Below, piece by piece: positions 44,519 to 52,171 of a DNA stretch of 64,000 bases. This DNA is from Gammaproteobacteria bacterium (GTDB lineage: Bacteria; Pseudomonadota; Gammaproteobacteria; UBA6429; Thiohalophilaceae). Where the stretch lies: NCBI GenBank assembly GCA_029880855.1, contig JAOUNS010000019.1, forward strand, positions 1 to 64,000, given 5' to 3'. Under the pieces are notes generated by a model that saw only the letters and a list, made by a program, of their open reading frames with translations, searched no databases and was not told the origin of the DNA. The position numbers and the translations under genes were made by a program. Every line of letters begins with the position of its first letter. Within the stretch, counting starts at the first letter, position 1.

Positions 44519-46181
44519 ACACAGCCTCAACACGATTGCCTTTGGAATTGTATTGCATGGATTTCACCAGTGTTTTGATCAGGGCGATACCACGTCCCCG
44601 TATGCCTGTCTCCGGCATATCAGCGGGTGTATTGCCGTGATCAAAACCAGGTCCGCTGTCTTCCACAACAATGGTCAATTCCCCACCACTATTAACCGGC
44701 TTGTGATAAAGCTCTATCTTTACCCAACCTGACTGCAATTCGTGTAATTTTCGTTCCCGTGCAAGATAGTAATTCTCAAACGCATCATTGGATAACTTTT
44801 CCCGCGAGTTCAAACCAAGCACCCCGTAATCCACCGCATTAAGATAGAGTTCTGACAGGATCAGGAACAGATCTTCCTTGTAGCGGTGCAGGCCCTGAAT
44901 ATCCCGTAAAATACTCATCAGGACAGGCAGTGGGTCGATCTCATGCAGGGTATCATCTCTGAACAGAAAGGAGAGTTCCCAGTTTCCCGGCTGAATCATT
45001 GAGGTATTGGCTGCCGCCGTTTTCTTCACACCGAAAAAACTGTCATCACACACAAACTCAACAAAAGACACATCATCCTGCTGTGTATAGCCAGCACGGA
45101 AATTTTCCAGGTGTTCGACAAAGGACTCCACGAAACAGTCACCGACGAAATGTTTGGATACCAGTAATTCCTCGAACCGTTCCTGGCCATAAAACTCACC
45201 GGCAGGATTCATGGTTTCAATCACACCGTCAGAGTAGGCAATCAGCCTGTTACCGGGTTCGAGCTGGATCCTTTCCGGGGCATGGCTCAATACCTTGTGG
45301 TCAACCACGCCCAGCGGTAAATGGCTGGATGGAATTCGTGACACAATTTTATTCTTGTCGTTTAAAATCAGAATATCCGGGAATCCGCCGTTCCAGATGG
45401 TTGCGGTAGCACTGTACGGATCGAGTTGCATAAGCGTCGCCGCCAGAAACATGCCGGTTGGCAATAACTGTTTCAGGCGCTGGTTAATCTCGACCAGAAT
45501 CTCTTCGATAGAAAAACCCTTGTTACACATGGCATAGAAAATTTGTGCTGCCGGTAACGCACCCAGTGCCGCTGCAAGACCATGCCCGGTAAAATCCCCG
45601 ACGAGCATATAAATGATGCCTGAGGGTTGGCGTGTCACCAACAGGATATCGCCGTTAAATGTTGCCGCCGATTGTCGATAGCTGCAGATCATGGGCAGAT
45701 CCGGCTCGCCCTGCTGCATCAGTTTGGAGAAAATCTGTTCTGCCACCTCCTGTTCGCGCTTCAGGTAGCCTTGGTACTCTTCCAGTTCCCGATTTTGCTT
45801 GGTGACAGTTTCATGCAGATGGCGGATCCGCTCCATGGCCTGGATTTTCGCCTGCAAAATGGTGCGATTGTAGGGTTTGGTAAGAAAATCATCACCACCG
45901 CTGGAAATACACTCGACCAGTGCATCTTCATCGGTAATCGCCGTTAAAAAGATGATAGGGACAAAACTGCGGGTTTCCTGCTTGATTTGCCGGGTTGCCT
46001 CATAACCATCCAGCACCGGCATCATCACATCCATCAGAATGATGTCCGGTGACTCCTGGCGGAACAGGCGGACTGCTTCTTCACCATTACTTGCCTCGAT
46101 AACGACATGGCCGCTTTTTTTCAGCATCGCCTGTAATATCAGACGGTTTGCCTGCTCATCATCTACAACGAGGACTTTCAT
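44505..46181 (-). CDS. hsbR: Response regulator-PP2C phosphatase-anti-sigma kinase-like protein (HsbR type)
   Basis: This 558-residue three-domain protein starts with a receiver at residues 1-120 (VLVVDDEQANRLI, DIILMDVMMPVLDGYEATRQ). A coiled linker leads to a SpoIIE/PP2C phosphatase (about 165-375, with YMLVGDFTGHGLAAALGALP and RLIAYSDGVIETMN). A C-terminal GHKL ATPase (about 420-555) has SELYLNAVDYG, VEDSGPGFD and GRGIALIKTL. In Pseudomonas HsbR the PP2C and ATPase parts act in opposite directions on the STAS protein HsbA under control of the receiver. The same neighbours here (STAS upstream, Hpt downstream) support that role. Confidence 0.92.
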   Translation of the reverse strand: MKVLVVDDEQANRLILQAMLKKSGHVVIEASNGEEAVRLFRQESPDIILMDVMMPVLDGYEATRQIKQETRSFVPIIFLTAITDEDALVECISSGGDDFLTKPYNRTILQAKIQAMERIRHLHETVTKQNRELEEYQGYLKREQEVAEQIFSKLMQQGEPDLPMICSYRQSAATFNGDILLVTRQPSGIIYMLVGDFTGHGLAAALGALPAAQIFYAMCNKGFSIEEILVEINQRLKQLLPTGMFLAATLMQLDPYSATATIWNGGFPDILILNDKNKIVSRIPSSHLPLGVVDHKVLSHAPERIQLEPGNRLIAYSDGVIETMNPAGEFYGQERFEELLVSKHFVGDCFVESFVEHLENFRAGYTQQDDVSFVEFVCDDSFFGVKKTAAANTSMIQPGNWELSFLFRDDTLHEIDPLPVLMSILRDIQGLHRYKEDLFLILSELYLNAVDYGVLGLNSREKLSNDAFENYYLARERKLHELQSGWVKIELYHKPVNSGGELTIVVEDSGPGFDHGNTPADMPETGIRGRGIALIKTLVKSMQYNSKGNRVEAVYEWR

Positions 46182-46257
46182 GCTTTCACCCGTCAGGCCT
46201 GCATGCCATCAATTATCTTGATCGTTCAACACGACAGGCCGGACGTTATAAAAGAAG

Positions 46258-46560
46258 TCAGGATATCTTAAATAATCGCTCAAAATTGGCAATCGACAGG
46301 ATCTTTTTAATTTCATCCTTACAGCCGGTAATGGTAATGTCGGCTGAATCATTGCCGGCATGTTCCCTTAGCAGGAGCAGCATGCCCAGAGCTGAACTGT
46401 CGATGTAGTCAGTCCCGTTCATTTTAATGACATATTTGGCATCAGGGCGTTGATCCCGGTATGCACCGCGAAAATCCTGGTGCACATTAAAATCAAAACG
46501 ACCGTCAATGCTGATTGTGACTTCTTTGCCGCCGTCGGCAACACTTTGTGATATACCCAT
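46258..46560 (-). CDS. hsbA: STAS-domain anti-sigma factor antagonist (HsbA-like)
   Basis: This 100-residue single STAS domain has the phosphorylatable Ser in DYIDSSALGMLLLLREHAG (about residues 51-69) and the usual beta-alpha pattern (GRFDFNVHQDFRGAYR, ADITITGCKDEI). It would switch partners depending on phosphorylation by the ATPase domain of the neighbouring HsbR-like protein. It is the gene directly upstream of hsbR on the same strand, 76 bp away. The partner it releases (anti-sigma factor or diguanylate cyclase in Pseudomonas) is not encoded in this window. Confidence 0.93.
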   Translation of the reverse strand: MGISQSVADGGKEVTISIDGRFDFNVHQDFRGAYRDQRPDAKYVIKMNGTDYIDSSALGMLLLLREHAGNDSADITITGCKDEIKKILSIANFERLFKIS

Positions 46561-46615
46561 ATTGATTTACCTTCCCGTATTATTATCACTCTATATCGAC
46601 CAATTTTGTCTAACT

Positions 46616-47827
46616 TTAGAACAAATCGATCTCACCTTCACTCATTGAAGACTGATTTACCGCCTTGTTGGGTTTAAAATCGTCATGCTCAATGAAAGCA
46701 ACCAGTTCATCCCGCATTTCACTCACTTTTTTGAATGCTTCTTGTCGGGAAAACATCTCAGCCTGGTTGTCCTGTACGAACTGGGTCTGCAAGCGTCTGA
46801 TAATATCTTCCAGCTTCTCAACATGCCTGGCACTGTGTTCCACGATTTGCCGCAACATGTCTTCAAATTGTAGCGAGCGAACGGCATTTCCGACACTTTC
46901 ATTGATGCGGTCTGTCATTGTCCCCACCGAGCCCAGATGCTTGCCCACCAACTCATTGTTTTTATTTACTTTTTCAATCATTTTACGGACTTCTTCCTTG
47001 GACTTCATTGCCATGCTCATGTCCTTGGAAGCAATTTTCTGAATCGTGTTCTGGGCATTATCAATATTCTTGCCCGCCACACTCACCACCGTCTTGATCT
47101 CGTCACTGAAACGATTGGAATGTTGTGACAGGTTGCGTACCTCATCTGCCACCACCGCAAAACCGCGTCCCGCTTCACCGGCGCGAGCCGCCTCAATTGC
47201 CGCATTTAAAGCCAACAAATTGGTTTGATCAGCGATGCTTTTCACATCATCAAGCAATTTCACGACCTTTTCCATCTGCAGACTGGTGTCATTAATAATA
47301 TGCACCATCTCCATACTTTGCACGCTGACCTCTACAGTCTGATCGACAAAAGAGTCGAGCAATGTTTGGGTGTTTTCAGTAAAGGATTGAAAACTGCTGC
47401 CTGCTTTTTCCGGGTCATCACTGTTACCTTCACGCAAGGTGTGAATCACTTCCAGCACCAGATTGGTCTGGGAACGGGCGTGGTCATTCAAGCTGGTAAA
47501 GTTGCCCTGCAGGGCATGGATGGCATCCGCCACAATGCCTTTGGTCTGTCTCAGATCGGCCTGCACAATGTCGAGTTCCTTCAGCAGGTTGGTCACGATA
47601 TCGTCCAGTACTGTATGCCATTGCCTGCTGCAAATATTGCACTCGGATTCGATCGCGATTGTTACCGCATCGTTTTTCGCAGAGAATGCCCACAACCAGC
47701 TTACTGATACCAGGAAAACGAACACCATCGCCACCCACAATTGATGCACGGCCAGCCAAACCAAAGCAGCGGTCGTCAGCAAGGCTGCAACGCTTTTCTT
47801 CAAACGTGGACGATTTTTCAATGACAC
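46616..47827 (-). CDS. Methyl-accepting chemotaxis-type signalling protein without a periplasmic sensor
   Basis: This 403-residue protein has two close hydrophobic segments at the N-terminus (about residues 13-28 and 30-47), forming a short hairpin. There is no periplasmic sensor domain and no [14 protein letters not shown] motif (about residues 61-69) follows just inside the membrane. The MCP hairpin tip is exact: [20 protein letters not shown] and [20 protein letters not shown]. The C-terminus ([14 protein letters not shown]) has no NWxxF-type methylase tether. It is probably the first gene of the STAS-HsbR-Hpt transcription unit (55 bp to the STAS gene). The Cys pair could bind metal or sense redox state, but this is inference. 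Confidence 0.9.
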   Translation of the reverse strand: MSLKNRPRLKKSVAALLTTAALVWLAVHQLWVAMVFVFLVSVSWLWAFSAKNDAVTIAIESECNICSRQWHTVLDDIVTNLLKELDIVQADLRQTKGIVADAIHALQGNFTSLNDHARSQTNLVLEVIHTLREGNSDDPEKAGSSFQSFTENTQTLLDSFVDQTVEVSVQSMEMVHIINDTSLQMEKVVKLLDDVKSIADQTNLLALNAAIEAARAGEAGRGFAVVADEVRNLSQHSNRFSDEIKTVVSVAGKNIDNAQNTIQKIASKDMSMAMKSKEEVRKMIEKVNKNNELVGKHLGSVGTMTDRINESVGNAVRSLQFEDMLRQIVEHSARHVEKLEDIIRRLQTQFVQDNQAEMFSRQEAFKKVSEMRDELVAFIEHDDFKPNKAVNQSSMSEGEIDLF

Positions 47828-47937
47828 ACTCCGTCCGGAATCGGACCTGTCTTCATTATCTTATTTGCGGATTAATTTATTCATTCTTAAATGAATATCG
47901 GACAGATCTTTTAAATAGATTAGAAAATTAGTCAGGC

Positions 47938-47965
47938 ATTATATGCACGCAACGTGCTTTGTCCT
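47938..47965 (-). promoter_or_regulatory. Putative promoter of the MCP-STAS-HsbR operon with palindrome
   Basis: On the minus strand a perfect TATAAT (complement of 47938-47943) is preceded after 16 bp by AGGACA (complement of 47960-47965), which matches four of six -35 bases. The spacer holds GCACG and CGTGC in inverted orientation (47945-47957), a possible operator. It would give a 5' untranslated region of about 100 nt before the MCP start at 47827. Confidence 0.45.
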
Positions 47966-48005
47966 GCTTGTCCTTAGGTTTCGTAATATAATTGTTCTGA
48001 CGGAT

Positions 48006-48031
48006 AAAAAAATGCCCTGCAAAGCAGGGCA
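48006..48031 (-). terminator. Rho-independent terminator, minus strand
   Basis: Read on the minus strand, TGCCCTGC-TTT-GCAGGGCA is a perfect 8-bp hairpin (48013-48031) followed directly by seven Ts (48012-48006). No protein gene on the minus strand ends here with a stop codon, so it most likely terminates a small RNA. Confidence 0.8.
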
Positions 48032-48072
48032 AGGGTGTGTTTGCGCATTTCTGCGCAGGGGGAGGAAACGTT

Positions 48073-48150
48073 ATGAAACGTACATCTGCCTCAATAACAC
48101 ATGAGGAGATTTCACCTAACTCACCCTTTGTTTCGGTCATACGTCACTGA
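48073..48150 (+). CDS. Possible 25-residue leader peptide
   Basis: AGGGGGAGG lies 7 bp before ATG 48073, an almost ideal ribosome binding site, and the frame codes MKRTSASITHEEISP plus ten more residues before TGA. It is upstream of nhaD on the same strand but 158 bp before it. The alternative is that these bases belong to a minus-strand small RNA whose terminator is at 48006-48031. I consider the small RNA more likely because the terminator points that way. Confidence 0.2.
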   Translation: MKRTSASITHEEISPNSPFVSVIRH

Positions 48151-48220
48151 TCCTTTAGCAATTTTTAACAGAAAATTCCTTTCCTGAACAAAACTTGTAA
48201 GTTAATGATTTTTAGGATAT

Positions 48221-48284
48221 TTTAACCGCTGCTGCAGCATTAACTGTATAATAAACAATCAATTTTTTTCGGATAGCGGTTAAA
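48221..48284 (+). promoter_or_regulatory. nhaD: nhaD promoter flanked by a 10-bp inverted repeat
   Basis: A perfect -10 TATAAT is at 48247-48252, with TTAACC (48222-48227) as a weak -35 at 19 bp. The left arm TTTAACCGCT (48221-48230) and the right arm AGCGGTTAAA (48275-48284) are exact reverse complements 44 bp apart. The left arm covers the -35 and the right arm lies about 20 bp after the expected start of transcription. This suits either two half-sites for a repressor or activator, or an RNA-level element. Confidence 0.5.
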
Positions 48285-48307
48285 TCATGACTTTGAGGTC
48301 TTAATCC

Positions 48308-49768
48308 ATGAGGTTTAAACATCATTTCGCCCAGTCAACAGCCTTTTGTTTGTTGTTTCTTTTCCCGTTTGCCGTCTTTGCCGGCGGTGATGCCGCACCG
48401 GGGCAGCGTCTGGATCTGACGACCGGCTGGGTTGGTATTACATGTGTTGTTATTTTTTGTCTTGCCTATGTCATGGTGGTTGGGGAAGAGTTTCTCCATT
48501 TGCGAAAATCCAAACCGGTCATCGTCGCTGCCGGGATCATCTGGTTTCTGATCGGTATTACCTATGCAAGTCATGGTGATACAACAACAGCCGCAGCAGC
48601 GATTCGACACAACCTGCTGGAATTTGCTGAATTGATGTTGTTCCTGCTGGCGGCCATGACCTACATCAATACCATGGATGAGCGCCAGGTATTCAGCGCC
48701 CTGCGCAGTTGGCTCATCGGTCGCGGCTTTTCCCTGCGCAAGATTTTCTGGATCACCGGCCTGCTTGCCTTCTTTATTTCCCCGGTGGCGGACAATCTCA
48801 CCACTGCACTGCTGATGGGTGCGGTTGTCATGGCCGTCGGCGGGAGTAATTCCGCTTTTGTCATTGTGGCCTGTATCAATGTCGTTGTGGCTGCCAATGC
48901 CGGTGGCGCCTTCAGTCCGTTTGGTGATATCACCACGCTGATGGTATGGCAAAAGGGCATTGTTGAGTTTCATGAGTTCTTCAACCTGTTTATCCCTTCG
49001 CTTATCAACTGGCTGGTCCCTGCCTTCATTATGTCATTTACGGTCCCACGGGCGGAGACCCCCGAGGGGAGTAAAGAAAAAATTGCGGTATTACCCGGCG
49101 GTTATATTGTGATTGGATTATTTGTTCTGACCATATGTCTGACTGTCGCCGGCCATAACTTCCTGCACCTGCCGCCTGTCATCGGCATGATGACCGGTTT
49201 GGGTCTGTTGAAATTCTACGGCTATCGCATCCGGCGCAAGGAACTGGCCAAGCCCATGGTCAACAGCAGCGGTCCTGAGCAACTGGATATCAATGAACAC
49301 CTGTTATTGCAGTATTACAAACCACGCTACAGGGCCTTCGATATCTTTATCAGCATGAAACGGGCGGAATGGGATACCCTGATGTTTTTCTACGGCGTTG
49401 TGCTGGCGGTCGGCGGCCTGGGATTACTGGGCTATCTGGCACTGGTTTCCCAAACCATGTATATCGGTCTGGGTCCGACCTGGGCCAATGTTCTGGTCGG
49501 CCTCTTGTCTGCCATTGTGGATAATATACCGGTCATGTTTGCGGTATTGACCATGAATCCGGAGATGTCGCACGGCCAGTGGCTGTTGGTGACGTTAACG
49601 GCCGGGGTGGGAGGATCGTTATTGTCCATCGGTTCGGCCGCCGGTGTGGCGCTGATGGGTCAGGCACGGGGTATATACACCTTCTTCGCTCACCTGAAGT
49701 GGACCTGGGCTATTGCCCTGGGTTATGCATTAAGTATCTGGGCACATCTGTTGCTGAACAAGGTTTAG
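48308..49768 (+). CDS. nhaD: Sodium:proton antiporter NhaD
   Basis: This 486-residue membrane protein of the ion transporter superfamily has a cleavable signal (CLLFLFPFAVFAGGDAAP), followed by about 12 transmembrane segments. NhaD hallmarks are AFFISPVADNLTTALLMGAV, ANAGGAFSPFGDITTLMVWQ, and LLSAIVDNIPVMFAVLTMNP near the C-terminus. It exports Na+ or Li+ in exchange for protons and is common in salt- or alkali-adapted proteobacteria. It stands alone between a promoter with inverted repeats and the convergent dnaQ gene. GAGG lies about 9 bp before the ATG. Confidence 0.95.
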   Translation: MRFKHHFAQSTAFCLLFLFPFAVFAGGDAAPGQRLDLTTGWVGITCVVIFCLAYVMVVGEEFLHLRKSKPVIVAAGIIWFLIGITYASHGDTTTAAAAIRHNLLEFAELMLFLLAAMTYINTMDERQVFSALRSWLIGRGFSLRKIFWITGLLAFFISPVADNLTTALLMGAVVMAVGGSNSAFVIVACINVVVAANAGGAFSPFGDITTLMVWQKGIVEFHEFFNLFIPSLINWLVPAFIMSFTVPRAETPEGSKEKIAVLPGGYIVIGLFVLTICLTVAGHNFLHLPPVIGMMTGLGLLKFYGYRIRRKELAKPMVNSSGPEQLDINEHLLLQYYKPRYRAFDIFISMKRAEWDTLMFFYGVVLAVGGLGLLGYLALVSQTMYIGLGPTWANVLVGLLSAIVDNIPVMFAVLTMNPEMSHGQWLLVTLTAGVGGSLLSIGSAAGVALMGQARGIYTFFAHLKWTWAIALGYALSIWAHLLLNKV

Positions 49769-49802
49769 TCGGCAGTTCAGATAGTCTGCTCCAAAAATGA
49801 GT

Positions 49803-49821
49803 GCCGGCCAATTTGGCCGGC
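49803..49821 (-). terminator. Hairpin between convergent nhaD and dnaQ
   Basis: GCCGGCCAA and TTGGCCGGC form a perfect 9-bp stem around a single T, between the stops of nhaD (+) and dnaQ (-). On the minus strand a run of Ts follows 6 nt after the stem (near 49792-49796), so it may end dnaQ transcription. The plus side has no T-run. Confidence 0.45.
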
Positions 49822-49833
49822 TGTCCTGCATCG

Positions 49834-50568
49834 CTATTCCTCGATGGCCGCCGGTATTCGCCAGACCGGATCACCTCCACAGGCCTGGGCAATCTCATCC
49901 AGGCGCTGTTGGTGTGCGGCCAGTTCGGCTTCAGAGGCTTTGATCACCCGTAACAATCCGGGCTGGATATCCTCTTCCATCCGGGTATTGGTCAAGCCGA
50001 TTTGCTGTTCCGCATCCGGGTTGTCATTGCCGGAAAAGCTGAGGGCGGTTTGCCCCCCGGTCATGGCCAAATACACATCGGCCAGGATTTCGGCGTCGAG
50101 CAAGGCGCCGTGTAACTCACGGTGCGCGTTATTGATATCGTAGCGCCGGCAAAGGGCATCCAGATTGTTCTTCTGCCCCGGATGCAGCTTGCGCGCCATG
50201 ATCAGGGTATCAAGCACACCACAGAAATCGTCTACCTTCCCCAGCCCTTGTTGCAGCAGATTCAGTTCGTTATTGATAAAGCCCACATCAAACGGTGCAT
50301 TGTGGATGATCAACTCGGCGCCGCGGATAAAATCCAGAAAATCTGCCACGATGTCCCGAAACACCGGTTTGTTGACCAGAAATTCATTGGTGATACCGTG
50401 TACAGCGATAGCCCCTTCATCGATCTCTCGCTCGGGATTGATGTACTGATGAAAATTATTTTTGGTAATACGGCGGTTTACCAGCTCGACACAACCGATT
50501 TCAATGATTCGATGCCCCTGAGCGGGCTCCAGACCGGTTGTCTCCGTATCCAGGACAATTTGTCGCAT
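49834..50568 (-). CDS. dnaQ: DNA polymerase III epsilon subunit (3'-5' proofreading exonuclease)
   Basis: This 244-residue DEDDh exonuclease has Exo I IVLDTETTGLEP, Exo II in IIHNAPFDVGFINNELN and Exo III in HRELHGALLDAEILADVYL. The clamp-binding motif TGGQTALSF is at about residue 185, matching the QTSMAF region of E. coli epsilon, and the C-terminal part binds the polymerase subunit. ATG 50568 (MRQIVLDTETTG) was chosen over an upstream frame extension to 50610. It is next to rnhA in the usual gammaproteobacterial neighbourhood, but on the same strand as rnhA, not divergent as in E. coli. Confidence 0.95.
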   Translation of the reverse strand: MRQIVLDTETTGLEPAQGHRIIEIGCVELVNRRITKNNFHQYINPEREIDEGAIAVHGITNEFLVNKPVFRDIVADFLDFIRGAELIIHNAPFDVGFINNELNLLQQGLGKVDDFCGVLDTLIMARKLHPGQKNNLDALCRRYDINNAHRELHGALLDAEILADVYLAMTGGQTALSFSGNDNPDAEQQIGLTNTRMEEDIQPGLLRVIKASEAELAAHQQRLDEIAQACGGDPVWRIPAAIEE

Positions 50569-50680
50569 GGCGGATTGATTCCCGTAGTTATTTTCCCCAA
50601 AAGAAGACACAACAGAAAAACGGTATCCGGCGCTAAGTACTCACCACCCCATGACAACCGCTGCGATGTCATACAGGCAA

Positions 50681-51115
50681 CTAGAGTTGATCGATACCCT
50701 TGTTGGCCAATTGATCAGCCATTTCATTTTCCGGATGACCGGTGTGTCCCCTGACCCAGTGCCATTCTACCTTTTCGTGCCGACCGACAGCCAGATCCAG
50801 ACGCTGCCAAAGGTCGACATTTTTGACCGGTTTTTTCCCCGAGGTCTTCCAGCCCCGCTTCTTCCAGTTCTCCAGCCACTCGCTGATCCCTTTTTGGACA
50901 TACTGGGAGTCAGTAGTGAGAACGACATGACAGGGACGGGTCAGGCTTTCCAGGGCCTGGATGGCCGCCATCAGCTCCATGCGATTGTTGGTCGTCTCCG
51001 GCTCTCCGCCAAACAGGTGCTTCTCGTGCTTGCCGTAGCGTAACACCGCCCCCCAGCCACCCGGTCCCGGGTTTCCCCGGCAGGCCCCATCGGTAAAGAC
51101 TTCAACCCTGTCCAT
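50681..51115 (-). CDS. rnhA: Ribonuclease HI
   Basis: This 144-residue enzyme cleaves RNA in RNA-DNA hybrids. The metal-binding residues are all visible: Asp in [20 protein letters not shown] (about Asp9), Glu in [10 protein letters not shown] (about Glu47), Asp in VLTTDSQYV (about Asp69), and the basic protrusion [20 protein letters not shown]. The final [15 protein letters not shown] carries the catalytic His and last Asp. Its start overlaps the methyltransferase gene by 14 bp. Confidence 0.97.
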   Translation of the reverse strand: MDRVEVFTDGACRGNPGPGGWGAVLRYGKHEKHLFGGEPETTNNRMELMAAIQALESLTRPCHVVLTTDSQYVQKGISEWLENWKKRGWKTSGKKPVKNVDLWQRLDLAVGRHEKVEWHWVRGHTGHPENEMADQLANKGIDQL

Positions 51116-51959
51116 TCAGTTTCCTGTAACGCTGCAGGTGAATGATATTGTTTGAATGGGGTTGCATGGACTCCACCAGACCAGCCGCCACCACCCGTTT
51201 GCGGGTTTTCCAGATCGGGCGAATGGGGGTCAGGGTTTCGACCCGCTTCCTCGCGGTCAGAATATATGACCCACCGAAAATCGGCCAAAATGCCCTGCCG
51301 AATTTCTCCAGCCAATCGAGTCTCGACATCAGCTTGTGGGCCTGACTGGGTGGACGATAAAAATACCGCTCACACCGTTTGACATTGAAACCCAGCAAGG
51401 CCAGCCAGTCCCGGGTACGGGTAGTGCTGATGAAATGTCCGCACCAGGGTGGCGTCTGTCGCCAGCCCAAAAACAAACTCTGCAATTGCCAGAGGCTCCA
51501 TGGGTTGAACATCATCATCACCAAATGCCCTTCCGGTACCAGGACCCGATCCACCTCCCGCAACACCGCGTGAGGCTGGGGCGAGAATTCCAGGGTATGG
51601 GGCAGAAGCACCACATCGACACTCTCACTTGCGAGAGGCAAGGCATGGGGTAATCCGGCGAAACGCGGGCCGTTGGCGGGGTGAGCATCCCCTCCCGCTT
51701 CAATATCCATCACACAGCAATTGGAAATTCGGCTGGCATCCAGCAACGAATCACTGCCGATATCCCCTACCTGAATCAGGTGATACCCAAACAGGCTTGG
51801 TAAAATCTCATCCAGTTGCTGTTTTTCCACTTCGAGCAATGTTTGACCCAATGGTGTCTGATACCATTTTGCCAATTCGCGCCAACTGTTTTGTATTGTT
51901 CCGCAGCGGTGCAGCATTTCCTGAGCTGATTTCACTTTCATAAAGACCGTTTTCACCAT
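51102..51959 (-). CDS. YafS-like SAM-dependent methyltransferase
   Basis: This 285-residue class I methyltransferase-fold protein has a weak SAM motif I ([17 protein letters not shown]), a clear post-I and motif IV pattern ([20 protein letters not shown]), and [20 protein letters not shown]. It is the counterpart of E. coli YafS, which sits between gloB and rnhA. Its substrate is not known. Start 51959 ([10 protein letters not shown]) or 51941 ([10 protein letters not shown]) cannot be decided. Here gloB, normally between yafS and mltD, is absent. Confidence 0.85.
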   Translation of the reverse strand: MVKTVFMKVKSAQEMLHRCGTIQNSWRELAKWYQTPLGQTLLEVEKQQLDEILPSLFGYHLIQVGDIGSDSLLDASRISNCCVMDIEAGGDAHPANGPRFAGLPHALPLASESVDVVLLPHTLEFSPQPHAVLREVDRVLVPEGHLVMMMFNPWSLWQLQSLFLGWRQTPPWCGHFISTTRTRDWLALLGFNVKRCERYFYRPPSQAHKLMSRLDWLEKFGRAFWPIFGGSYILTARKRVETLTPIRPIWKTRKRVVAAGLVESMQPHSNNIIHLQRYRKLNGQG

Positions 51960-52171
51960 CCTGAGACGAACATTGTGTACTGAACAGACATGTTAATGCC
52001 ATTAATCATCTCAGGCTTATTCTGAAATGTTGTGTTAATGTCGATTTTTCAAGTTTTTTTATAAATTGACGTTATACATACTATCGCTTGCAACTACACT
52101 TGACCAACAGATCGACAAGTTCTAACATCGCTCTAACAATAAACGCTATGTTAATAATATATCAAGAAAAA

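Larger units (their letters stand above)
48006..48150 (-). ncRNA. Candidate small RNA with C-rich seed and U-tract terminator
   Basis: The minus strand has a strong terminator (48006-48031), a second hairpin TGCGCA-GAAA-TGCGCA (48042-48057) and, between that and the upstream part, a C-rich single-stranded stretch TTTCCTCCCCC (about 48058-48068). CCUCCCC loops in bacterial small RNAs pair with Shine-Dalgarno sequences. The 5' end is not defined; I place it near 48150. The same bases read on the plus strand look like a Shine-Dalgarno for a 25-codon frame, so both readings are listed. It resembles no RNA family that I know. Confidence 0.35.
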
